64,000 nucleotides of DNA from the NCBI RefSeq assembly GCF_004209755.1, contig NZ_CP035913.1:1426001-1490000 (forward strand). Reading direction: 5' to 3'. Positions 27,939 to 37,438 of this stretch are shown in pieces. A program made the translations under genes and the position numbers. Source of the DNA: Pseudoduganella lutea (GTDB lineage Bacteria; Pseudomonadota; Gammaproteobacteria; Burkholderiales; Burkholderiaceae_D). A model generated the notes under the pieces. The model did no database searches and was not told the origin of the DNA. It saw only the letters and a list, made by a program, of their open reading frames with translations. The stretch's first letter is position 1; each line of letters opens with the position of its first letter.

Positions 27939-28831
27939 GCGTCGATCCCTTTCGCCACTCGCAGCTGCAGCAGCGTGATGGCGAACATGATCGCGAACAG
28001 CACGAACGCCACGGCCGATGCCACGCCCAGGTTCCACCACTTGAAGCCCTGCTCGTACATGAAGTACAGCACGCTGACCGTGCTTTGCACGGGGCCGCCC
28101 TGCGTCATCACATACGGCTCCGCGAACAGCTGGAAGTAGCCCGACATCGACAGGATGCTGACCATCAGCAGCGTGGGCCCCAGCATCGGCCACGTCACCC
28201 AGCGAAACGCCGCCCAGGTGCCGGCGCCATCGAGGTCGGCCGCCTCGTACAGGTCGCGCGGAATGCTCTGCAGGCCGGCCAGCAGGATGATCATGTTGTA
28301 GCCGAAGTTCTTCCACACGGCGAACAGGATGATGGCGGGCATCGCCCAGTCCGGATCGCCCAGCCAGTCGATCGGCCCGATGCCGAACCACGACAGCGCG
28401 TAGTTCAGCATGCCGTAGCGCGTGTGCAGCACGTAGCGCCAGATGACGGCGACGGCGACGAGCGACGTGACGACCGGTGCGAAATACGCGGTGCGAAACA
28501 GCGCCTTCAAGCCGGTGACGCGCGCGTTCAGCAGCAACGCCGCGCCCAGCGACGCGGCGATCGACAGCGGCACGCCGACGATCACGAAATAGAACGTGTT
28601 GCCCAGCGCTTGCCAGAACAGCGGCGTTTGCAGCAGCTCGACGTAGTTGCGCAGGCCGACGAAGCGCAGGTTGCCGAGATCGGCCAGTGCATAGATGTCG
28701 AAATCCGTCAGGCTCATCGCCAGCGCGGCCAGCACGGGCAGGAAGAAGAACACGCCGATCGCCAGCAGCGCCGGTGCCACGAAGCACCATGCCGCGCCGT
28801 GCGGATTGATCTTCGTGCCGCCCGCCCTCAT
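27935..28831 (-). CDS. Sugar ABC transporter permease (MalF/UgpA-like)
   Basis: A 298-residue permease with six helices. The first lies near residues 14-38 (AAWCFVAPALLAIGVFFFLP). The EAA loop is EAADLDGAGTWAAFRWVTWP and the end of the barrel is MTQGGPVQSTVSVLYFMYEQ, standard for this family. Its ATG overlaps the TGA of the binding-protein gene and its stop overlaps the next permease start. It imports the oligosaccharide captured by the adjacent lipoprotein. Confidence 0.93.
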   Translation of the reverse strand: MRAGGTKINPHGAAWCFVAPALLAIGVFFFLPVLAALAMSLTDFDIYALADLGNLRFVGLRNYVELLQTPLFWQALGNTFYFVIVGVPLSIAASLGAALLLNARVTGLKALFRTAYFAPVVTSLVAVAVIWRYVLHTRYGMLNYALSWFGIGPIDWLGDPDWAMPAIILFAVWKNFGYNMIILLAGLQSIPRDLYEAADLDGAGTWAAFRWVTWPMLGPTLLMVSILSMSGYFQLFAEPYVMTQGGPVQSTVSVLYFMYEQGFKWWNLGVASAVAFVLFAIMFAITLLQLRVAKGIDA

Positions 28832-30108
28832 GGGCGGGCCTTCCGGTCGAGCATCCAGCGCCGCTTTTCCAGGATGCGGTCGGTCCTCGCATCCAGCTCG
28901 GCGGCGGCCGCATCCACGCCGATGCCGCCATGCGCCACCCGCTCGCCCATGGTGCGCAACTCGGCCAGGATGCTTTCCCATTCCGGCACGCGCGGCTCCG
29001 GGCGCACGTTTTCCAGCTGCAGTCGGAACGCCTGCACCGGCGGATCGCCCGCCAGGCGAGGATCGTTCCAGTTTGCGCGGCGCGGCGGCAGGTTGCCGGT
29101 CAGCGCATTGAACTTCGCCGCCGTGTCCACGCGCAACAGGAATTCGACGAGCTGCCACGCAGCTTCCTTGTGAGGCGAACTGCTGGCCACCGCCAGGCTG
29201 GAACCGCCGGCCAGCGATGCCGCCGGCCCCTGCGGCCCGGGCATCAGCGCCGTGGCCCATGTGTGCTGCCGCGCCGGCGCGACACGGCGCCGGAACTCGC
29301 CGATGTTCCATGGTCCGGAAATGTAGAACGACACATACTCCGTGCTGAACTCGTGGTAGATGTTCGACACCCGCTCCATCGGCGCCAGCCCTTCGCGGTA
29401 CATGGCCGAATACATGGCGAGCGCGCGGCGGAACGACGCGCTGCGGAAGTTGCCATGGCGGCCGCCGTCGCGCAGCAGTTCTTCCGGCTGCTGCAGGGCC
29501 AGTACCAGCAGCGGCGCGAATTCCTCGTGCGGCAGCAGGATCGCGTATTTGTCCGGTCCCACGAGCTTCTTCACCGCCCGCATGGCCTGCATCCAGCCGT
29601 CCCACGTGGCGGGCATGGCCGGATAGCCGGCGCGTGCCAGCAGCTCGCGGTTGTAGAACATCACGCGCGTGTCGACATACCACGGCACGCCATACAGCCG
29701 GCCATCGATCACATTGGTGTTCCAGATGCCTCTGAAATAATCCTTCGGGTCCAGCACGGGCGATGCAGCCACGCGCGCGTCGAGCGGTTCGATCGCGCGC
29801 AGCGCGGCCATCTCCGCCACCCACGTGTTCCCGAGCTGGAACAGGTCCGGCATCGCATCGCCGGCGAACGCCGTCAGCAGCTTCTGGTGCGCGGCGGTCC
29901 ACGGCAACTGCTGCACGGCCACCTTCACGCCCGGATGCAGCCGCTCGAATTCCGGGACCAGCGCCGTCACGACTTCGCCCTCGCGCCCCATGGCCCAGAA
30001 TTTCAGGACGGTATCGCCATTGCCAGCATGGCGCGTGCAGGCCGGCAGGCTCGCCGCGATGCCGGCGGCGAGCACGCTGCGCAAGGTGGTGCGGCGCCCC
30101 TGCCTCAC
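28828..30108 (-). CDS. Sugar-binding ABC lipoprotein, GTG start
   Basis: A 426-residue extracellular solute-binding protein (family 1). The start is taken as GTG at 30108, which overlaps the stop of the glucanase gene (GTGA). It gives a signal peptide RQGRRTTLRSVLAAGIAASL with a lipobox LPAC, so the mature protein is probably lipid-anchored. Two arginines before the hydrophobic stretch could make it a Tat substrate. Typical motifs are LKFWAMGREGE, RLYGVPWYVDTRVMFYNREL and SLAGGSSLAVASSSPHKEAA. An upstream ATG start would overlap the glucanase gene by about 80 nt and lose the signal peptide. Confidence 0.88.
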   Translation of the reverse strand: MRQGRRTTLRSVLAAGIAASLPACTRHAGNGDTVLKFWAMGREGEVVTALVPEFERLHPGVKVAVQQLPWTAAHQKLLTAFAGDAMPDLFQLGNTWVAEMAALRAIEPLDARVAASPVLDPKDYFRGIWNTNVIDGRLYGVPWYVDTRVMFYNRELLARAGYPAMPATWDGWMQAMRAVKKLVGPDKYAILLPHEEFAPLLVLALQQPEELLRDGGRHGNFRSASFRRALAMYSAMYREGLAPMERVSNIYHEFSTEYVSFYISGPWNIGEFRRRVAPARQHTWATALMPGPQGPAASLAGGSSLAVASSSPHKEAAWQLVEFLLRVDTAAKFNALTGNLPPRRANWNDPRLAGDPPVQAFRLQLENVRPEPRVPEWESILAELRTMGERVAHGGIGVDAAAAELDARTDRILEKRRWMLDRKARP

Positions 30109-31505
30109 TTTTCGAGCCAGCCGCCGGTGAAGCCGGCACGGATCAGGCCCGTGCGAATGGCGGGGTTGGTGCGCATGATGCGCCACACGAAGTCGTTGCG
30201 GTGATTTTCCGTCATTGCCAGGATCGGTCCCTGGTCGATGCCCAGGTAGTCGCCCGCCACCCAGCCCTTGCCCGGCACGACCCTGCCGTGCTGGAGCTTC
30301 GTGTTAAACGCGAAGCTGGGATTGAACGCATCGAGGAAACCGTAGCGGCCGTAGAGGAAGTCGCCGTAGCGCTCCTTCATCGCCACCACGGCGGGAATCG
30401 TGATCTCCGGCGCGAACGGCAGCGCGCCCGCCGCGGCGGTGGGCGCCAGCGTGCAATCGTCGTAGTGCCGCAGGCCGCCCATGCCGCGCGCCGCATAGCT
30501 GCGGAACGGGATCTGCTGCCCTTGCCACTCGAAGGTCTTGTCGACCGGACCATCGCTGGCGGTCAGGCCCCACACATCTGCGCCATAGCCCTTGCATTTC
30601 AGGGGATTGGCGAGCGCGTAATCGCGCTGCGCATACGTGGCGCGGCGGCTGTTTTCAAAGTAATCGAAGCCCTTGCCCTGCATATAGCCGTCGCGGATGC
30701 CGCGGAAGTCGATCCACACATGGCTGTACTGATGCACGAACAGCGACGGGAACGCCAGGTGCGGCCTGTCGTATGGTGCGGCCCAGCTGCGTTCGTACGT
30801 GCTGGTCCACGCCTTCCACGCTTCGGGACCCAGCGCGTGCTCCAGCTTCGGCGAGCCCAGCGCCAGCACGTACAGCAGCATCGCTTCGTTGTAGCCCTTC
30901 CAGTCGTACTTGATGAAGCCTTCCTCCGGGCGCCAGCCCAGCGACACCGCGGGCGCATTGGCGGCGGCCCATTTCCAGTCGACCCGCGCATAGATCTCGG
31001 CAGCCAGGCGGCGGATTTCCACTTCGTCCGCCTCCTCCCGGTCGAAGTACGATTGCGCGAACAGGGCGCCAGCCAGGAACAGCGCCGTGTCGATCGTCGA
31101 CAGTTCCACGTTGCCGTAGCGCTGCCCCGTCTTCATGTCGAGGAAGTGATAGAAGAAGCCCTTGTGGCCGGACATGCCCGTCCGTGCGTCGCCCTGCGGC
31201 GCGTTGCGGAAAAAGCGCAGCGTGGTGAGCGTGCGCTCCCTGGCCTGCGCCCGCGTGACGTAGCCGCGCTCGACACCGATCGGATAGGCCGTCAGGCCGA
31301 ATCCGACCGCCGCCACGCTGGAGAACGACGGCGTGGGGTACCGGTCGGGCACCAGGCCGTTGGCCGGGTTCGCCGTCTCCCAGAAGTAGCGGAAGGTGCG
31401 CTCCTGCAGGTCGTCGAACATCGGCGGCAGGGTATTGGCCGCCATGGCGGGCGCGGACAGCGCACCCGCCAGCAGCAGGGCAAGGACGGTGCGGCGCATC
31501 GCCAT
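30105..31505 (-). CDS. Glucoamylase-fold glucanase, GH144-like (endo-beta-1,2-glucanase candidate)
   Basis: A 466-residue exported protein with a signal peptide ending at SAPAMA. The domain matches the COG5368 glucoamylase family in style: QERTFRYFWETANPANGLVPDR, TGMSGHKGFFYHFLDMKTG, ELSTIDTALFLAGALF, GYNEAMLLYVLALGSP and NPLKCKGYGADVWGLTASDG. Characterised members of this fold in GH144 are endo-beta-1,2-glucanases, and the GH94 gene in the same operon supports that substrate. It lies 3 nt after the TonB receptor gene. The periplasmic enzyme would produce oligosaccharides for the ABC importer. Confidence 0.85.
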   Translation of the reverse strand: MAMRRTVLALLLAGALSAPAMAANTLPPMFDDLQERTFRYFWETANPANGLVPDRYPTPSFSSVAAVGFGLTAYPIGVERGYVTRAQARERTLTTLRFFRNAPQGDARTGMSGHKGFFYHFLDMKTGQRYGNVELSTIDTALFLAGALFAQSYFDREEADEVEIRRLAAEIYARVDWKWAAANAPAVSLGWRPEEGFIKYDWKGYNEAMLLYVLALGSPKLEHALGPEAWKAWTSTYERSWAAPYDRPHLAFPSLFVHQYSHVWIDFRGIRDGYMQGKGFDYFENSRRATYAQRDYALANPLKCKGYGADVWGLTASDGPVDKTFEWQGQQIPFRSYAARGMGGLRHYDDCTLAPTAAAGALPFAPEITIPAVVAMKERYGDFLYGRYGFLDAFNPSFAFNTKLQHGRVVPGKGWVAGDYLGIDQGPILAMTENHRNDFVWRIMRTNPAIRTGLIRAGFTGGWLEK

Positions 31506-31508
31506 CCC

Positions 31509-34367
31509 TCAGAACGCGTAGCGTGCCGACAGCTTGAGCGTACGCATCGGCCCGCCCATCGAGTTGGCCAGCGTGAGATTCGGATTGTCGCCACCGTAGC
31601 TGTTGGCCGAGCCCGGGCCGCCGATCCAGCCATCGTAGCCGCCGTAGTTGATGCTGTTGAACAGGTTCAGCACGTCGGCCCGCAACGTCAGCGCGCCGAA
31701 GCGGAACTGCACATCCTTCGCCAGGCCGATGTCGACCTGCTTGAAATTGTCGCCATCGCCCTTGACCGACATGCAGTTGTTGAAGCCCGTGTGGCAATCC
31801 GTCATCCGGTACGGCAGGCCGGAACCGATCGTGGCCTTGCCGGACAACATGATCCCCCATGGCAGCAGGTCGCCGGACGTGCCCGCGACCACGAGCCGGT
31901 GCTTTTCCACCACCGTCGACGGGAACCACTGGCCCGGGTAACGGCCATACGTCCAGTTGAAGATGTCGTTGGTCCACTCCTTGTTGGTCGTTTGCGCGTC
32001 GCTGTACGTGTACGTGGCGGAAAGGCTCCAGCGCGAAGCGCGCGAATACGGCTTGTCCACTTTCAGGTAGACGGTTTCGGTGCGCGCCTGACTGATGAAA
32101 TCGCCCAGCACCAGTGTGCCGTACGGGTCGACCGAACCCCACAGCGGATCGATCGGGCTCTGGTTGCCCCAGCCGCCCCGCGGGTCGCGGTTGCCGCCGA
32201 ACCAGTTGAACTGGTTGCGGCTGCGCGAGTTCGTGTAGCCGGCTTCGCCATTCCAGATGCCGAGCGCCTGGCGCAGGCCGAGGCTGAACTGGTCCGTGTA
32301 CGGCGCCTTGTGATCGTTGCGGATCATCCAGACTTCGCCATTGACCTGGCGGTTCTTTTGCAGCTCGTCCAGGGCGTAGTTGGCGGCGGCGCGGTCGTAG
32401 GCGCGGCCCCAGCCGCCGAAAACCACGGTACTGCGGTCACCCGCCACGTCGAAGGAGAAGCCCACGCGCGGCTGCCACGCATCCTTGAATGCCTTGCGGC
32501 TACTGCCCGTGCTGATGTAGTCGCCGATCGTGATGCCGCCCTTGGACAGCGAGTCAGCATAGGTCTGGCCCGCCACGGCGCCGGCACGCGGATCCTGCCG
32601 GCCGAAGATCGCTACCCGGTCGGCCGGGGTGGCGTAGCTGTCGTTCAACATATTGTCTTCGTAGTCGTAGCGCAGACCCAGGTTCAGCTCCAGCTTCGGC
32701 GTGGCCTGCCAGTCGTCCTGCAGGTAGATGCCGTATTGCTTGTTGGTGAAGCGCACGCCGGCCGGGGCAATGGCCGGCTGGAAGCGGTTCACCGTGGTTT
32801 CGCCCGTCACGTTATGGATCAGCAGCTCATACATGTCCACGCTGTTGGCCGTACCGGACAGGTTGTATTCCATGCGCTTGACCTTGAGGCCGCCCTTGAT
32901 CGTATGCCGGTCCAGGCCCGTGTAAGTCAGGTCGTCCTGGAACAGCAGGCCCTTTTGCTGACGGAACTGCGCGTTCGGCGATCCGCCGTCGATCAGCACA
33001 TCCCTCACATTGTTGGCGGAATTGGTCGGCGAGATCAGGTACTTGAGGAAAGGTTCGGTGGCCGACGAATGAGGATTCCACGTGTACTTTTCATGGCCGA
33101 TCCGGGCTTCGTTGACGAAGTTGTCCGTGGTCCACGTGTGCTTGATGTCGAAGCGGTCCTCGTCGTTGTCGCGCGCGACATCGTTGCCCGGCAGGCTAAG
33201 AAGCTTGTTCTCGGGCACCAGGTCCGTTTCACGCCGCACGCGCAGCGTGGCTTCCAGTTCGTGCTCGTCGGAGATGCGGGCATTGAGCTTGGCCAGGAAC
33301 AGGTCTTCGTCGAACTTCGACATGGTGGCGCCTTGCCGCGCCAGCAGCGACGGCACGACACCCGCGTTCGGCAACAGGTTCGCGTTCTGCGCCAGCACCT
33401 GACGCGGATCGTCGATCTTCTTGCCTTCATAGGCAAGGAAGAAGTGCGCGACATCCTTCCTGATGGGGCCACCCAGCGTCATGCCGAACTGGTCCTGCTT
33501 GGAGTCCGGCCGGCCCACGCCCTGCGCCTCGGCCTTTTTCTGGAACGGGTCCATGGCCGTCACGTTCGTGCCGGTATGGTCCCAGAACACGTCGCCATGC
33601 AGTTCGTTGGTGCCCGACTTGGTGACGGCCGTGATGGCGGCGCTCGACACCTGGTCGAACTCGGCCTTGTAGTTCTGCGAGATGACCTTGTATTCGGCAA
33701 TAGCCGATTGGGGGAACGGGTTGCCGCGGCTGGAGTCGAGGCCGGACACGCCGCCGCGCAGGATATTGTTCTTCTGGCTCACGCCATCGATGAAGACGTT
33801 GACGTTGTCCTGGTTCTGGGCGCCGCTGCGCAAGGTCACGTTGCCGGACTGGTCGACGTCGAAGCGCACGCCCGGCGCCAGGTCGGCGAACGACAGGAAA
33901 TTGCGGGTCACCTGCGGCAGGCGCTCGATCTGCTCGCGCGAGACCGACGTGCCCACTTCGGACGTGGTCACGTCGCGCCGCTGCGCCGAGCCGGTGATGA
34001 CGATGCGCTGCGGCTGGCTGCCGCTGGCCGCGACCGTGTTCAGGTCCAGGGTGCTGGTCTGGCCGACGGCCAGCGTGACCGTGTCGGTGGCCTGGCCGCC
34101 GACCTGCACCTGGTAGGCGCCGGGCGCCAGGCCGGTCAGCACGTAGCTGCCGTCGCCGCGCGTCGTGGTGCGGTACACATAGCCGTTGGCCTGGTTGGTG
34201 GCCGTCACGGGCGTGCCGGCGGGGCTGGCGGCACCGGCCGCGGTGACCTGCCCGCGCAGGGTGGCCGTGGACAACTGCGCCGATGCGGGCAGCGTCGCCA
34301 GCAGGGCCGACGCCAGCGCGCCGGCCATCACCGTGAGGCGCAGTGCGTGGTGTGACATGTTCTTCAT
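31509..34367 (-). CDS. TonB-dependent receptor, Oar-like with carboxypeptidase-regulatory-like domain
   Basis: A 952-residue outer-membrane receptor. There is a signal peptide (ALLATLPASAQ), an N-terminal Ig-like domain (GQVTAAGAASPAGTPVTATN to LGAPGAYQVQVGG-type end, residues about 32-105), a plug domain (SVSREQIERLPQVTRNFLSF, then NVFIDGVSQKNN) and a C-terminal beta-barrel ending in the aromatic LKLSARYAF. It would bring glucan or large oligosaccharides across the outer membrane using TonB energy. The AGGAG site for its start lies inside the end of lacI, and the two genes overlap by 4 nt. Confidence 0.92.
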   Translation of the reverse strand: MKNMSHHALRLTVMAGALASALLATLPASAQLSTATLRGQVTAAGAASPAGTPVTATNQANGYVYRTTTRGDGSYVLTGLAPGAYQVQVGGQATDTVTLAVGQTSTLDLNTVAASGSQPQRIVITGSAQRRDVTTSEVGTSVSREQIERLPQVTRNFLSFADLAPGVRFDVDQSGNVTLRSGAQNQDNVNVFIDGVSQKNNILRGGVSGLDSSRGNPFPQSAIAEYKVISQNYKAEFDQVSSAAITAVTKSGTNELHGDVFWDHTGTNVTAMDPFQKKAEAQGVGRPDSKQDQFGMTLGGPIRKDVAHFFLAYEGKKIDDPRQVLAQNANLLPNAGVVPSLLARQGATMSKFDEDLFLAKLNARISDEHELEATLRVRRETDLVPENKLLSLPGNDVARDNDEDRFDIKHTWTTDNFVNEARIGHEKYTWNPHSSATEPFLKYLISPTNSANNVRDVLIDGGSPNAQFRQQKGLLFQDDLTYTGLDRHTIKGGLKVKRMEYNLSGTANSVDMYELLIHNVTGETTVNRFQPAIAPAGVRFTNKQYGIYLQDDWQATPKLELNLGLRYDYEDNMLNDSYATPADRVAIFGRQDPRAGAVAGQTYADSLSKGGITIGDYISTGSSRKAFKDAWQPRVGFSFDVAGDRSTVVFGGWGRAYDRAAANYALDELQKNRQVNGEVWMIRNDHKAPYTDQFSLGLRQALGIWNGEAGYTNSRSRNQFNWFGGNRDPRGGWGNQSPIDPLWGSVDPYGTLVLGDFISQARTETVYLKVDKPYSRASRWSLSATYTYSDAQTTNKEWTNDIFNWTYGRYPGQWFPSTVVEKHRLVVAGTSGDLLPWGIMLSGKATIGSGLPYRMTDCHTGFNNCMSVKGDGDNFKQVDIGLAKDVQFRFGALTLRADVLNLFNSINYGGYDGWIGGPGSANSYGGDNPNLTLANSMGGPMRTLKLSARYAF

Positions 34368-35413
34368 TGCCGGTCTCCTGTTATGGGAATCCTGTTCGAT
34401 GGGACTGGTGCCCGTTGGCCGCTGGAGGCGCGCACGACGAGGTGCGCGTCCAGCGTGTCGGCGGCCGCACCATGGCCGCCGTGCGCGCCGGCGGCGATCT
34501 GGGCGGCAAGCCGGCCCAGCGCCAGCGCGCCCATTTCCGCGATCGGCACGCGCACGGTGGTCAGCGCCGGCGTGACGTAGCGGGCCACGGGAATGTCGTC
34601 GAAGCCGGCCAGCGCGATATCGCCGGGTACGTCGACACCGGCAGCCTGCAGCGCGAGCTGGGCGCCGATCGCCATCATGTCGTTCGCGGCGAACACGGCG
34701 CCCGGTCGCCGTTTCCGGCGTGCCAGCGCGGTGCCGACGCGGGTGCCGGCTTCCTCCGTGAAATCGCCTTCGTACACTGCTTCACGGGCGCGCGGCAGGA
34801 AGGCGGCCAGCGCGGCGCGATAGCCGCGCAAGCGCTCCTGCGCTTCGAAATTGCCGGCCGGGCCGGTGATGAAGCCGATGCTGCGGTGGCCGCTGGCCGC
34901 CAGGTGGCCCACCATCGCATAGGCGGCGCTGAAATTGTCGATCGATACGGACGCATACGCGCCACCGCCGGCGCCGCTGTTCAGCAGCACGACCGGCAGC
35001 TGCCCGGGCAGGTTATCGGCCAGGAAGGCGGCATCCGCGTGGGGCGACATCACCAGCAGGCCGTCGACGCGGCCGCGCATCGTGCGCAGCGCGGTGGCCG
35101 CTTCGTCGGCGCCGCCATGCAGGCTGGCCACCAGCAGGTGCAGGCCACGGCGGCGCGCGGCACCGTCGATGCCGCGGATCATCTCGGAAAAATATTCGCC
35201 ATACAGGTCGGGCAGCAGTACGCCCACCGTGTCGGTCAGGTTGGTGGACAGGCTGCGCGCGCCCACGTGCGGCACGTAGCGCAGCGCCTTCATCACGGCG
35301 AGGATGCGGGCACGGGTGTCGTCGGTGACCGTTGAATGGCCGTTGAGCACGCGCGACACGGATGCCACCGACACATTCGCCGCCTGCGCCACGTCCTTGA
35401 TGGTGACTCCCAT
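34364..35413 (-). CDS. LacI-family transcriptional regulator of the carbohydrate operon
   Basis: A 349-residue repressor-type protein. The helix-turn-helix and hinge lie at residues 3-55 (TIKDVAQAANVSVASVSRVL, then LSTNLTDTVGVLLPD), followed by a periplasmic-binding-like sensor domain (GLLVMSPHADAAFLADNLPG, FAANDMMAIGAQLALQAAGV, GFDDIPVARYVTPALTTVR). It is the first gene of the operon it presumably controls. Two near-identical palindromes upstream are good candidate operators, suggesting autoregulation. The inducer is likely a sugar oligomer derived from the glucan. Confidence 0.93.
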   Translation of the reverse strand: MGVTIKDVAQAANVSVASVSRVLNGHSTVTDDTRARILAVMKALRYVPHVGARSLSTNLTDTVGVLLPDLYGEYFSEMIRGIDGAARRRGLHLLVASLHGGADEAATALRTMRGRVDGLLVMSPHADAAFLADNLPGQLPVVLLNSGAGGGAYASVSIDNFSAAYAMVGHLAASGHRSIGFITGPAGNFEAQERLRGYRAALAAFLPRAREAVYEGDFTEEAGTRVGTALARRKRRPGAVFAANDMMAIGAQLALQAAGVDVPGDIALAGFDDIPVARYVTPALTTVRVPIAEMGALALGRLAAQIAAGAHGGHGAAADTLDAHLVVRASSGQRAPVPSNRIPITGDRQ

Positions 35414-35438
35414 TGCCGTGCAGCCCTCGTTCTTTCCG

Positions 35439-35466
35439 GATGTAACCGATTACATTGCACCGTCAA
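35439..35466 (-). promoter_or_regulatory. Candidate promoter of the lacI operon
   Basis: Read on the minus strand, TTGACG (35466-35461) and TACATC (35444-35439) are 16 nt apart, close to a sigma70 promoter, although the -10 is poor. The proximal LacI-type palindrome overlaps the spacer and the -10, as expected for repression. This is a pattern-based guess. Confidence 0.4.
35441..35454. promoter_or_regulatory. LacI-type operator, proximal copy
   Basis: The sequence TGTAACCGATTACA is a near-perfect palindrome with the central CG typical of LacI-family operators. It lies 27 nt upstream of the lacI start codon. A second copy is found 71 bp away. Confidence 0.75.
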
Positions 35467-35511
35467 AAAAACGGCCAGAAGGCCAGGATCGCTTGAAGAA
35501 TGTAATCCGAA

Positions 35512-35525
35512 TCTAACCGTTTACA
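35512..35525. promoter_or_regulatory. LacI-type operator, distal copy
   Basis: TCTAACCGTTTACA matches the proximal site in 12 of 14 positions. The centre-to-centre distance of 71 bp is close to seven helical turns, which would allow looping by a repressor tetramer or joint binding. A half-site TGTAA also occurs at 35501. Confidence 0.65.
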
Positions 35526-35669
35526 TTTGGTCATGCAAAGACTTTATTTGTCGTGTGGGGGTGGCGCGACATCTGCCGAACGGGATACCGGGCGCCCCGG
35601 CGGCCCTGCGGCGGAAGATGTTCGGCTACACTGGCGCAGCCTCCCCACATCACCGCGCAGGAACCCGCC

Positions 35670-37435
35670 ATGGCGAACATGCAGCTGACCCCGAATCAAT
35701 TCGTGCCCGAATCCAGCCGCGAGGAAGCGGTGACGCCGGTTTCGCAGAACCTCGAATCGCGGCGCTACCAGATGTTCCCCACGCTCTCCGAAGCGGAGAT
35801 GAAGAAGCTGCAGCGCTTCGGCACCGTGCGCACCTACAACAATGGCGTGCGCATCCTGGAGGCGGGCCATACCACGTTTGGCCTGATCGTCACGCTGGCC
35901 GGCCACATCGCGATCAGCCGCTACGATGGCCTGGGCAATTCATGGCCGATCACGGAGCATGGCCGCGGCGAGTTCACCGGCGAGGTGTCGCAGCTGGCCG
36001 GCCGCCCCACCCTCGTCAATGCGATGGCCGTGGGCGACGTGGAAGCACTCGTGATTTCGCCGGAGAACCTGCGCGCGCTGGTGATCGCCGAGGCCGAACT
36101 GGGCGAGCGCATCGTGCGGGCACTGATCCTGCGCCGCGTGGGCCTGCTGGAAGCGAATACGGGCGGCCCGGTGCTGGTGGCCCGGCCGGCCATGGTCGCC
36201 TGCACCAGCTGCGCAGCTTCCTGGCCAGCAATGCCTATCCGCACACGGTGCTCGACCCGAAGGAAGACGAGCAGGCGCGCAGCCTGTGCGAGTACTACCA
36301 GCCGGGCCCGGACGACTGGCCGCTGGTCGTGTGCCCGGACGGCAGCGTGAAGAAGAACCCGACGAATGCCGACATGGGCCGCTGCCTCGGCCTGCTGCCC
36401 GACCTGGACGAGGAAAAGGTGTGGGACGTGATCGTCGTCGGCGCCGGCCCGGCCGGCCTGGCGACGGCCGTGTACGCCGGCTCGGAAGGCCTGTCCGTGC
36501 TGGCGCTCGAACAGCGTGCCTATGGCGGCCAGGCCGCGGCCAGCGCCCGCATCGAGAATTACCTTGGCTTCCCCACCGGGATCTCGGGCGGCGCGCTGGC
36601 TGGCCGCGCCTTTGTCCAGGCGCAAAAATTCGGCGTGGAAATGGCCATCCCCGCGCCCGCGGCACGGCTGGTCTGCGATACCTATCCGCTCGAGGTGCAG
36701 CTTGCCGAAGGCAAGCGCATCAAGGGGCGCACCGTGGTGCTGTCGTGCGGCGCGCGCTACCGCCGCCCGGCGCTGGACAACATCGCCCAGTTCGAAGGCC
36801 GCGGCATCTATTACTGGGCGTCGCGCATCGAGGCCAACCTGTGCCAGAACGAGGACGTGATCCTGGTGGGCGCCGGCAACTCGGCGGGCCAGGCGGCCGT
36901 GTTCCTGTCCAGCCACGCGAAGCGCGTCCACATGGTGATCCGCGGCGAAGGCCTGAAGGCGACGATGTCCACCTATCTGATCGAGCGTATCCACGCCACG
37001 CCCAACATCGAGCTGCATGCGCACACGGAGATCGTGAAGCTGGAAGGCGACGACGATGGATTGAAGGGCGTACGGCTGCGCAACAACCGCACGGGCGAGG
37101 AACACGATTCGACCGTGTGCCGCATCTTCCTGTTCATCGGCGCCGACCCGAACACGGACTGGCTGGGCGACTGCGGCGTGGACGTGGACCCGCAAGGCTT
37201 CATCCGCACCGGCCACGACGTGACGAAGGCGCAGTGCCGCGCCAACTTCGACCAGGGCATCTACCCGAAGGACTTGCCGCAGCGGGCGCCGCTGGAAACC
37301 AGCGTGCCGGGCGTGTTCGCGATCGGCGACGTGCGCGCCGGTTCCACGAAGCGGGTGGCGGCCGGCGTGGGCGAAGGCGCGCAGGTCGTGTCGCAGATCC
37401 ACGCCTTCCTGGCCCACCTGCCGCTGGCGAAATAG
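35670..37435 (+). pseudogene. cNMP-binding domain/thioredoxin reductase-like fusion, frameshifted
   Basis: The first part, from the ATG at 35670 with AGGA upstream, encodes a cyclic-nucleotide-binding domain (MFPTLSEAEMKKLQRFG, then GEFTGEVSQLAGRPTLVNA). Near 36180-36200 the family sequence moves to another frame, starting at LHQLRSFLASNAYPHTVLDP. This second part carries the thioredoxin-reductase-like region with FAD motif VIVVGAGPAGLATAVYAGSE, NAD motif VILVGAGNSAGQAAVF and end SVPGVFAIGDVRAGSTKRVA. The redox CxxC of true thioredoxin reductase is absent. One missing base in the GC-rich stretch near 36185 would unite both parts. It is either a sequencing error or a recent pseudogene. Confidence 0.8.
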
Positions 37436-37438
37436 CCG

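Noticed and set aside
29763..34355. A 1530-codon plus-strand frame opposite the TonB receptor and neighbours
   Set aside because: Its length arises from the codon bias of the opposite strand; the minus-strand genes are clear family members in tight operon order.
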